Assembly: GCA_027347125.1 (NCBI GenBank) | Contig: DAIERC010000292.1 | Span: 1-5,637 of the forward strand | Reading direction: 5' to 3' | Origin: Ignavibacteriales bacterium | GTDB taxonomy: Bacteria; Bacteroidota; Ignavibacteria; Ignavibacteriales; Ignavibacteriaceae | DNA: 5,637 nucleotides | Part shown: one piece after another, positions 1 through 5,637 of the stretch | Layout of the letters: every line of letters starts with the position of its first letter | How positions within the stretch are numbered: the stretch's first letter is position 1 | Position numbers and translations under genes: made by a program | The notes under the pieces: model-generated | Told to the model about the DNA's origin: nothing | The model's database searches: none | The model's input: only the letters and a program-made list of their open reading frames with translations

Positions 1-367
1 GGTCGCCGTGCCGGTTCTCTTCGGCAGTCCAGCCGCGGCTCCACTTTGCCCAGGCGCTTTTACTGTTACCGGTAATATCAGTAACACCTTCCAGGCGGTT
101 TAGCCAGGTTTGATAAGTTGGAAGAGCTTCTTCGGTTACCATATCGCCGACAAGTACAACCAGTAAGTCATCCGGTAGAGCTTTTGCCTTCTCATGCATA
201 TCGGTAACTTCTTCCAGCCAGTTAACTGATTTCATCTCCGGTAGGAAATCAGTAGGCTGCCAGCTTTCTTCAACAGGTTTTAATAAACTGCCTATGTTTT
301 GTTCTACGAAATCTTCAATACTATTAATTACTTCCATTTTGGAAGCAAATTTGTTTGGTTCTGTCAT
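1..367 (-). CDS. Acyl-ACP desaturase (soluble diiron), N-terminal part, cut by the window edge
   Basis: Codes for the first 122 residues of a soluble acyl-[acyl-carrier-protein] desaturase; the rest runs off the left edge. Family members use a diiron centre, O2 and an electron donor such as ferredoxin to put a cis double bond into an ACP-bound acyl chain in the cytoplasm. Seen in the sequence: VGDMVTEEALPTYQ (residues 73-86) and WTAEENRHGD (113-122), which match the plant stearoyl-ACP desaturase helices carrying the iron ligands. By alignment from memory to the castor enzyme (E105, E143, H146), the ligands here are E79, E117 and H120, with the same 38-residue spacing. The second EExxH half-site lies outside the window. 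The start is ATG at 367-365; a second in-frame Met is residue 11, but neither has a strong Shine-Dalgarno. Divergent from proS. Family assignment is firm; chain-length and double-bond position cannot be told. Confidence 0.93.
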   Translation of the reverse strand, partial: MTEPNKFASKMEVINSIEDFVEQNIGSLLKPVEESWQPTDFLPEMKSVNWLEEVTDMHEKAKALPDDLLVVLVGDMVTEEALPTYQTWLNRLEGVTDITGNSKSAWAKWSRGWTAEENRHGD

Positions 368-407
368 TTGTACGATCCGCTTATTTTGAGGTGCGGTTAA
401 AAATAAA

Positions 408-439
408 CCTTAATGTTTTAATATCCAAAATATTTAAGG
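408..439. promoter_or_regulatory. Imperfect inverted repeat upstream of the desaturase (possible operator)
   Basis: CCTTAA (408-413) pairs with TTAAGG (434-439). Inside these, TTTT (416-419) pairs with AAAA (427-430), separated from the outer arms by 2- and 3-base unpaired segments. The dyad ends about 41 bases upstream of the desaturase start codon, a sensible place for a repressor or activator site. No matching regulator is visible in the window, and the surrounding DNA is AT-rich, so chance is a real alternative. An exact Bacteroidota -7 box was not found for the minus strand in this spacer. Confidence 0.25.
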
Positions 440-514
440 GCAATAATGTAATAGTTATGTAAAAGGATGATGTTGGTGAACAGTTAAAAAAAGTACTAGC
501 AGAACATCGTTAAT

Positions 515-545
515 TTTGATAAACTTTTCTATTTACGTATTTTTG
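515..545 (+). promoter_or_regulatory. Candidate Bacteroidota-type promoter for proS
   Basis: TTTG at 515-518 is followed after exactly 19 bases by TATTTTTG at 538-545, fitting the pattern TTTG-N19-TAnnTTTG known for the primary sigma factor of Bacteroidota. Transcription would begin a few bases after 545, giving a leader of roughly 75-80 bases before the proS ATG at 630. Another TAnnTTTG match at 511-518 has no suitably spaced -33 element. Whether this organism uses that consensus is inferred. Confidence 0.42.
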
Positions 546-629
546 AAAAAATGATTTTGAAGACAGAATAAAAAGCTTCAATAGATATTTTGTTCAAAAT
601 GTAAATCAAAAAAATAGAAGAAGAAAAAA

Positions 630-2315
630 ATGAAATTAAGCAAATATTTTGTTCCTACTTTAAAAGAAGTACCCAATGATGCGGTTGTAAAAAGTCATAT
701 CTTAATGCTTAGAGCGGGCATGGTAAGAATGCTTTCGGCGGGAATCTATTCGTTTCTGCCTGTAGGTTATAGAGTAATAAAGAAAATATCCGAGATAATA
801 AGAGAAGAAATGGATGGAATCGGGGGGCAGGAGTTCCATTTACCAGCGCTTAACCCGAGGGAAATTTGGGAAGAGACAAACCGCGTCGAAGCCTTTGGCG
901 ATACTTTATTTCATATAAAAAACCGGGATTATGTTTTGGCGCCTACGCATGAAGAAATTATGACCTATCACGCCAGGAATGTTTTAAAATCATATAAAGA
1001 ACTGCCACAGATTTGGTATCAAATACAAACAAAATTCCGTAACGAAGCGCGCCCCAGGAGCGGGGTTATTAGAGGCAGGCAGTTTCTAATGAAAGACGCA
1101 TACTCTTTTGACGCGACCTGGGAAGACCTTGACAAATCTTATGCCCTGCATGATAAGGCATATAAAAAAATATTCGACAGGTGCGATCTAAAATATTTTG
1201 TTGTAGGCGCTTCAAGCGGGGCGATGGGAGGAACCGGCTCTGAAGAATTTATGGTTCAATCCGAAGCAGGCGAAGATACCGTTGCACACTGCGAAAACTG
1301 CGGGTACGCCGCAAACGTTGAAGTAGCAACATCTATTGTTGAAGGAAAGTTGCGTGATGAAAAATCGGAAGAGATAAATGAAATTTCCACTCCGAATGTA
1401 AAATCAATAGACGAACTTTGTGCCTTCCTGAAAATTGATGAGAAGCAGTGCGCAAAATCGAGGGTTTACATTCACGAAGCAAAACCGGTTTTAATCCTGA
1501 TGCTTGGCAATGATGAAGTTAATGAGACGAAATTGGAAAAATTATTGGGAGGCGCTTTCAGGCCTGCTCATCCGGATGAATTAAAAGAAATTACCGGTGC
1601 CGACGCGGGCTCTATAGGGCCTATCGGTTTTAACGGAAGAATTGTGGCCGACCTAAAGCTTAAAGACGGAAATAATTTTTACAGCGGCGCGAATAAAAAC
1701 GATTATCATTTAAGCGGAATTGATTTGCAGCGGGACGTAAAAAATATTGAGTACGATGATCTAAGGATAGTAAAATCGGGAGAAGGGTGCCCGAGATGTA
1801 AACAAACTCTTAAAGTTTTTACCGCGATAGAACTCGGACATATATTTAAACTCGGAACAAAGTACTCGTCATCTATGGGCGCAATGTTTCTTGATGAAGG
1901 CGGTAAAGAGAATCCATTAATTATGGGCAGCTACGGTATTGGCGTTGAGCGCGTAATGGCATGTTATATTGAACAGCATAACGATGAGAAAGGAATGATC
2001 TGGGATAAAACATTAGCCCCGTTTCAAGTTCAATTAATAGCGTTGAACGTAAAGAAGCAGGAAATAATGGATGCCGCAGAAAAAATTTACCACAGCCTTT
2101 CCGCAAAGGGATACGAAGTTTTGTTTGACGACAGGGAAGCGCAGGCTGGTTTTAAATTTAACGATGCCGATCTGCTGGGAATGCCCGTACAGGTAATTGT
2201 GGGCGACAAAAAATTAAAAGAAAATAAAGTTGAAGTTAAGATTAGAAAAACCGGCGAAAGGTTTGATTTGGAACTTGAAATGCTTGAAGACAAGATTAAA
2301 GATATTTTAAAATAA
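630..2315 (+). CDS. proS: Prolyl-tRNA synthetase, bacterial type with INS editing domain
   Basis: Cytoplasmic class II enzyme of 561 residues that charges tRNA-Pro with proline using ATP. Catalytic core: motif 1 region around residues 30-80, the PTHEE substrate loop (105-109), motif 2 from FRNEARPR (136-143) to FLMKDAYSF (152-160), and motif 3 GSYGIGVERV (433-442). Between motifs 2 and 3 (about 225-390) lies the INS domain, which in this family hydrolyses Ala-tRNA-Pro. K276, D341 and H360 appear to match E. coli K279, D350 and H369, so editing is probably retained. C221/C224 and C387/C390 form two CxxC pairs flanking INS. The anticodon-binding domain spans about 465-561, with DDREAQAGFKFNDADLLG near 500-517. 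Length is typical. The ATG is preceded by purine-rich AGAAGAAG at 616-623, an acceptable though non-canonical binding site. It converges with the downstream gene, leaving 31 bases and no clear terminator hairpin. Confidence 0.98.
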   Translation: MKLSKYFVPTLKEVPNDAVVKSHILMLRAGMVRMLSAGIYSFLPVGYRVIKKISEIIREEMDGIGGQEFHLPALNPREIWEETNRVEAFGDTLFHIKNRDYVLAPTHEEIMTYHARNVLKSYKELPQIWYQIQTKFRNEARPRSGVIRGRQFLMKDAYSFDATWEDLDKSYALHDKAYKKIFDRCDLKYFVVGASSGAMGGTGSEEFMVQSEAGEDTVAHCENCGYAANVEVATSIVEGKLRDEKSEEINEISTPNVKSIDELCAFLKIDEKQCAKSRVYIHEAKPVLILMLGNDEVNETKLEKLLGGAFRPAHPDELKEITGADAGSIGPIGFNGRIVADLKLKDGNNFYSGANKNDYHLSGIDLQRDVKNIEYDDLRIVKSGEGCPRCKQTLKVFTAIELGHIFKLGTKYSSSMGAMFLDEGGKENPLIMGSYGIGVERVMACYIEQHNDEKGMIWDKTLAPFQVQLIALNVKKQEIMDAAEKIYHSLSAKGYEVLFDDREAQAGFKFNDADLLGMPVQVIVGDKKLKENKVEVKIRKTGERFDLELEMLEDKIKDILK

Positions 2316-2346
2316 AAATAGTTGTACTTTTAATATGCGTTGACGG

Positions 2347-3009
2347 TTAGGATTTACCTTCATAACCCATCGCGTTGTTAAACCTGGTATTTAAGCTTTT
2401 CTTTGTGTTTATAATAGAATCGGAATGATTACCTTTAATCATAACAATTAAGGTAAAAAACAAAATTTTTGTATCGAGCTTGAACGATTTGTTTTTGTAA
2501 TAATGCAAGTCATTTTCAATTATATTTTTAATTCCCAGATCACGGTCCCCAAAAATTTGCCAGAGCCCGGTAATTCCGGGTTTAATATTAATCTTTTCCC
2601 TGATTGAATATAGACCGGGAAAATCCTGCATCATAATTTCCAGGTCATCAAGGGAAAGCGGCCGGGGACCGATAAAATTCATTTCTCCCTTAATTATATT
2701 TAACAATTGCAGAGTTTCATCAAGCCCGGTTTTTCTTAAGAATGCGCTGAAGGGTGAAATATAAAATTCCATGCCGAGCTTATACAGAAACGAACCGGAC
2801 GAAGTTTTAGGCGTTTGCGTTCTTATAGTACGAAACTTATAAATATTAAAACATGAATTGTTAAGTGTAATTCCCCTTTTCTGTATAAAAACAGGGAATT
2901 CCCTGTTTTCAATATAAATTATTAATCCTATCAAAAGTAAAACCGGTGAAGCAGTGATTAAAATGAAAAAAGAAAGGACCCTGCTTATTATTTGAAAAAA
3001 TAATAACAA
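2347..3009 (-). CDS. Small monotopic phosphoglycosyl transferase (bacterial sugar transferase family), TTG start
   Basis: A 220-residue member of the bacterial sugar transferase family (PglC/WcaJ-type catalytic domain). Such enzymes move a phospho-sugar from a UDP-sugar to undecaprenyl phosphate on the inner face of the cytoplasmic membrane, the first step of glycan or capsule assembly. Seen: a hydrophobic N-terminal segment (about 10-33) with the Ser-Pro pair S21-P22 that in PglC bends a re-entrant helix; PVFIQKRG (39-46); IYKFR (56-60); the catalytic Asp-Glu dyad D97-E98 in KTGLDE; IKGEMNFIGPRPL (106-118); KPGITGLWQIFGDRD (143-157). The family usually has SGRN-like residues after WQ, here FGDRD. 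It lacks the long N-terminal membrane region of WcaJ-type enzymes. No ATG or GTG exists between the in-frame stop at 3024-3022 and the family's first conserved residues, so TTG at 3009-3007 is the most likely start. No Shine-Dalgarno is obvious. The sugar substrate is unknown and no other glycan genes are in the window. A C-terminal tail of about 28 residues follows the last family-like segment. Confidence 0.88.
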   Translation of the reverse strand: MLLFFQIISRVLSFFILITASPVLLLIGLIIYIENREFPVFIQKRGITLNNSCFNIYKFRTIRTQTPKTSSGSFLYKLGMEFYISPFSAFLRKTGLDETLQLLNIIKGEMNFIGPRPLSLDDLEIMMQDFPGLYSIREKINIKPGITGLWQIFGDRDLGIKNIIENDLHYYKNKSFKLDTKILFFTLIVMIKGNHSDSIINTKKSLNTRFNNAMGYEGKS

Positions 3010-3027
3010 TAGAAACGTCGCCTAAAT

Positions 3028-3058
3028 ATTAAATGTTTAATTACTATTGTGAACAATA
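3028..3058. promoter_or_regulatory. Pair of 6-2-6 palindromes just upstream of the sugar transferase
   Basis: Two perfect dyads lie side by side: ATTAAA-TG-TTTAAT (3028-3041) and TATTGT-GA-ACAATA (3045-3058), 3 bases apart, so their centres are 17 bases apart. They sit 19-49 bases upstream of the proposed TTG start, where an operator could act. The two are different in sequence, and short palindromes are common in DNA this rich in A and T, so the regulatory reading is weak. Confidence 0.17.
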
Positions 3059-3139
3059 TATTATATAACAAGTAAAATCTATTTGATGGAAAATACATTA
3101 AAAATTCAAAACGGTGTTATATAATTTTTGCCCCCAAAT

Positions 3140-3174
3140 GTAAAAGAAGCAGCCATGCGTGCTGCTTCTTTTAC
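3140..3174 (-). terminator. Strong hairpin terminator after the OPT transporter gene
   Basis: A perfect 14-bp stem (arms 3140-3153 and 3161-3174, containing GAAGCAGC/GCTGCTTC) with a 7-base loop lies 9 bases beyond the transporter stop codon. Because the outer stem is A-rich on one side and T-rich on the other, it can act in both directions; on the minus strand the 3' arm ends CTTCTTTTACATTT. On the plus strand it is followed by TGTTTTAATTT, so it may also stop antisense transcription running into the transporter gene. It separates the transporter unit from the sugar transferase. Confidence 0.8.
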
Positions 3175-3183
3175 TGTTTTAAT

Positions 3184-5175
3184 TTAGTTTTCAGGTTTAG
3201 CGCGCATAGCATCCCAAATTACATAAGCACAGAGAACGGCAAACGCTATAAGCCCGACTAATTCTGCGGAATGTGAATCAACCCATGTTTGGCTAAGCAT
3301 CAGATTTACTTCAAACTTTTTAAGCAGTGCGCTAACCACACCCATCAAAGCGCCGCCCGCAATAAAGCCGGAAGCTATTAATGTTCCTCTTTCGCCGCGG
3401 GCTTTATTTAATTTTTCATCTTTGCTTCTTGAAGAAACAAAGTATGCAATTAGTCCGCCAACAAGCAGCGGCGTGTTAAGGTGAAGCGGAATATACATGC
3501 CGAGCGCAAAGGCTAGTGCGGGTACGCCGATCATGGTTAATATTAATGCCATTAAAGCTCCGGCAACATATAAAATCCACGGCGCCGGCTGATTAGCCAT
3601 TAATGGTTTTATAACCGCGGCCATAGCATTTGCCTGCGGTGCAACTAATGCCTCCGGACCGGTAAATCCGTATATGTTATTTAGCAGCAAAATAACATAA
3701 CCTACAGTTGCCGCGGAAACCAGGGTTCCTAAGAATTTCCATGTTTCCTGTTTATAAGGCGAAGAGCCGAGCCAGTAACCTATTTTTAAGTCGGTAATAA
3801 AACTGCCGGACATTGATAGGGCAGTACAAACAACACCGCCTATTAAAAGTGCGGCAACCATTCCCGCGGTTCCGCTTAAGCCTATAGAAACTAAAATTAT
3901 TGACGATAATATCAACGTCATTAACGTCATGCCCGATACTGGGTTTGTACCGACAATAGCTATAGCCGTTGCGGCTACGGTTGTAAAAAGGAATGATATT
4001 ATTAATACAATCAATAAACCGATAAGGGCATAAAACCATGTATTAACAACACCGAGTAAAAAGAAAATAAAAATAACAATTGCGGTTGCAATAATTGAAA
4101 TTGCAATTACCTTCATTGTTAAATCACGGTGGGTTCTTAACTTATCTTCAATAACTTCTTTTTTCCCCATTATTTCTTTTACGGCAAGGGAAAAAGCCGA
4201 GCCGATAATTTTTGAAGACTTAATGATGCCAATTATACCGGCCATCGCAATTCCTCCGATTCCGATGTGCCTTACGTAGTTATTAAATATTTGTTCTGCC
4301 GACATATCCTTAATCAGCAAAGAAATATTTGCGCCAAGAGGAACAGTAAGCCCCTGCCCTATATAAGCAACAACCGGTATAAGAACATACCATGCAACAA
4401 AAGAACCCGCGCATATAATAGCGGCGTAACGAAGTCCGATTATGTAACCCAATCCCATAACCGCTGCGCCTACATCAAGCCTGAAAACTATTTTTGCTTT
4501 GTCGGCAAGCTTTTCACCCAGCGGAAAAACGCGTGTAGAAAATACTTCATTCCATAAACCGACGGAAGCTACTATAAAATCGTAAAGCCCCCCTATAATA
4601 CCGCTTACAATAAGAACCTTTGCCTGGTTGCCGCCTTTTTCGCCGGCTACTAAAATTTCAGTGGTGGCTGTAGCCTCGGGAAAAGGATATTTACCATGCA
4701 TATCTTTTACAAAATATTTTCTGAAAGGAATAAGAAATAAAATACCAAGCACACCTCCGAAAAGTGATGCGAGAAATATTTTATAGAATTCGGCGTTAAG
4801 GTTAAGAATGTACAACGCCGGTATTGTAAAAATAGCCCCGGCAACAACGGCTCCCGATGTTGAGCCGATGGATTGGATAATAACATTTTCACCCAATGCA
4901 TTTTTTCTTTTTGTTGCTGCGGATAAACCGACCGCAATAATTGCAATCGGGATGGCGGCTTCAAAAACCTGGCCTATCTTTAAACCTAGATAAGCCGCAG
5001 CGGCCGAAAAAATTATAGCCATTATTAACCCGGTTAAAACAGAATAAAAACTAACTTCCGGTACCTGAACGTGAGGCGGCATTACGGGAGTATATTCTTC
5101 GCCCGGATTTAATTCGGTGTAAGCATTTTCAGGCAGACCTTTTAGGTTTTCGCCATTAATATGTTTTTCACTCAT
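3184..5175 (-). CDS. OPT-family oligopeptide/metal-chelate transporter
   Basis: A 663-residue polytopic inner-membrane protein of the oligopeptide transporter (OPT/YSL) family, whose members import peptides or metal chelates, usually by proton coupling. The substrate of bacterial members cannot be read from sequence. The cytoplasmic-looking N-terminus contains the family's NPGEEY (residues 23-28) before the first membrane helix at about 41-66. Further conserved-looking stretches are YPFPEATATTEIL (163-175), GTNPVSGMTLMT (409-420), DLKIGYWLGSSPYKQ (462-476) and GERGTLIASGFIAGGALMG (594-612). I count roughly 14-16 hydrophobic segments, and the length is normal for the family. ATG at 5175-5173 is chosen because AAGGAAG ends 8 bases before it; an in-frame TTG two codons upstream would leave only 2 bases to that site. 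Only 15 bases separate it from the upstream gene, implying cotranscription. It is followed by a strong hairpin. Confidence 0.93.
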   Translation of the reverse strand: MSEKHINGENLKGLPENAYTELNPGEEYTPVMPPHVQVPEVSFYSVLTGLIMAIIFSAAAAYLGLKIGQVFEAAIPIAIIAVGLSAATKRKNALGENVIIQSIGSTSGAVVAGAIFTIPALYILNLNAEFYKIFLASLFGGVLGILFLIPFRKYFVKDMHGKYPFPEATATTEILVAGEKGGNQAKVLIVSGIIGGLYDFIVASVGLWNEVFSTRVFPLGEKLADKAKIVFRLDVGAAVMGLGYIIGLRYAAIICAGSFVAWYVLIPVVAYIGQGLTVPLGANISLLIKDMSAEQIFNNYVRHIGIGGIAMAGIIGIIKSSKIIGSAFSLAVKEIMGKKEVIEDKLRTHRDLTMKVIAISIIATAIVIFIFFLLGVVNTWFYALIGLLIVLIISFLFTTVAATAIAIVGTNPVSGMTLMTLILSSIILVSIGLSGTAGMVAALLIGGVVCTALSMSGSFITDLKIGYWLGSSPYKQETWKFLGTLVSAATVGYVILLLNNIYGFTGPEALVAPQANAMAAVIKPLMANQPAPWILYVAGALMALILTMIGVPALAFALGMYIPLHLNTPLLVGGLIAYFVSSRSKDEKLNKARGERGTLIASGFIAGGALMGVVSALLKKFEVNLMLSQTWVDSHSAELVGLIAFAVLCAYVIWDAMRAKPEN

Positions 5176-5183
5176 GAGCAATT

Positions 5184-5190
5184 CTTCCTT
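5184..5190 (-). promoter_or_regulatory. Shine-Dalgarno site deciding the transporter start
   Basis: AAGGAAG (minus strand) directly follows the TAA stop of the upstream gene and stands 8 bases before the ATG at 5175. It favours that ATG over the TTG at 5181. Its position against the upstream stop codon fits translational coupling of the two genes. Confidence 0.75.
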
Positions 5191-5637
5191 TTAAAATTTA
5201 AAATAAATTGGTAATTCCAGCTCGTTTTTCTTTGTAATGTCCGATTCAAAATAAATTACTCCAAAACTTTTTGAGCCGGCCGGAACAGCATAAACAGGGA
5301 TATCGTAGTTACATTCCAGCGTTGTTGGTATTGAAGGATAAAATGTTGCTGTTGATCTTTTGTTATCCTTTAACTGGAAAAGCTGCGGGATATTCCAGAA
5401 TGTTGATTCCTTTAGGCTAATAGTAATACTGTCAGTACTATTAACAAACGCGGGAACCAGTTCCAGGGTTAAATGAACACTGTCTGATTTAAAATTATTA
5501 CTAATTTTTATTTTGCCTTCACTGTAACTCAATCCGGTTTTAACAAGTGCTTTCCCGTCTTTATCGTAAATGAGCATTGAAAAATCAGTTACTTTGTTAA
5601 AGTCTTCTTTGCTTAAAGAAACGGAGAACTCTTTATA
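5191..5637 (-). CDS. Beta-rich protein of unknown function, C-terminal 148 residues
   Basis: The reading frame is open to the right edge of the window, so the protein begins outside it. The Met at 5577 is internal: the 20 codons before it read as ordinary protein (for example FSVSLSKEDFNKVTDFSM) with no stop. The visible 148 residues alternate polar and hydrophobic residues (LVKTGLSY, KIKISNNF, VHLTLELVPAF, SITISLKES, DIPVYAVPAGSKSFGVIYFE) and end in LELPIYFKF. This looks like one or two beta-sandwich domains such as those found at the C-terminal ends of secreted or periplasmic proteins. There is no membrane helix, no cysteine motif and one lone Cys (in LECNYDIP). I do not recognise the family. 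The stop is 15 bases before the OPT transporter start, so the two are probably one transcript; a role in handling or releasing peptides for the transporter is only a guess. Confidence 0.8.
   Translation of the reverse strand, partial: YKEFSVSLSKEDFNKVTDFSMLIYDKDGKALVKTGLSYSEGKIKISNNFKSDSVHLTLELVPAFVNSTDSITISLKESTFWNIPQLFQLKDNKRSTATFYPSIPTTLECNYDIPVYAVPAGSKSFGVIYFESDITKKNELELPIYFKF

Noticed and set aside
463..513. A short open stretch reading KDDVGEQLKKVLAEHR and then a stop, in the divergent spacer
   Set aside because: It looks protein-like but has no start codon, an in-frame TAA directly before it and only 16 codons. It may be a remnant of a lost gene, but this is too short to support.
1921..2293. 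Two minus-strand open frames inside proS
   Set aside because: They are antisense shadows of conserved proS motif 3 and the anticodon-binding domain, with no binding site or family likeness.
2316..2346. Convergent gap after proS as a possible shared terminator
   Set aside because: No inverted repeat with a T-run can be seen in these 31 bases; termination probably occurs inside the opposing gene or by another mechanism.
3070..3090. TATAAT-like sequence upstream of the sugar transferase as a sigma-70 promoter
   Set aside because: The minus-strand TATAAT has no acceptable -35 hexamer at 16-18 bases, and no Bacteroidota-type -33/-7 pair fits either.
3752..4557. Open frames of 95 and 96 residues over the transporter gene
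   Set aside because: They lie in other frames of a clear membrane-protein gene, have unusual composition and show no recognisable domain.
5176..5181. TTG at 5181 as the transporter start
   Set aside because: It would leave only 2 bases after the Shine-Dalgarno; the ATG at 5175 has the proper 8-base spacing.

Overview
This is an AT-rich bacterial window with five protein-coding genes, two of them cut by the window edges. The mixture suggests a member of the Bacteroidota/Ignavibacteriota group. Reasons are a soluble plant-type acyl-ACP desaturase, a bacterial OPT-family transporter, AT-rich spacers, weak or absent Shine-Dalgarno sequences at some starts, and an exact match to the Bacteroidota promoter pattern TTTG-N19-TAnnTTTG upstream of proS. 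The placement is an inference from gene style, not from a marker comparison.

Layout. Positions 1-367 (minus) hold the first 122 residues of an acyl-ACP desaturase with the first diiron ligands in place. A 262-base divergent spacer (368-629) carries a promoter candidate for proS and an imperfect inverted repeat near the desaturase start. Positions 630-2315 (plus) are a complete bacterial-type prolyl-tRNA synthetase (proS) with class II motifs 1-3, an INS editing domain and an anticodon-binding domain. Positions 2347-3009 (minus) are a small monotopic sugar-phosphate transferase (phosphoglycosyl transferase) that converges on proS and appears to start at TTG. The spacer 3010-3183 contains a perfect 14-bp-stem hairpin just after the transporter gene, plus two short palindromes near the transferase start. 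Positions 3184-5175 (minus) encode a 663-residue OPT-family membrane transporter. Its ribosome binding site lies immediately after the stop codon of the upstream gene at 5191-5637 (minus), a beta-rich protein of unknown function whose N-terminus lies outside the window.

How the genes relate. The unknown beta-rich gene and the OPT transporter form a tight two-gene unit ended by the hairpin at 3140-3174. The phosphoglycosyl transferase lies downstream of that hairpin on the same strand and probably needs its own promoter. The desaturase (lipid), proS (translation) and phosphoglycosyl transferase (surface glycan) have no evident shared pathway. I see no CRISPR array, mobile element, tRNA or rRNA. 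I found no clear evidence of a new biological system; the findings below are modest.
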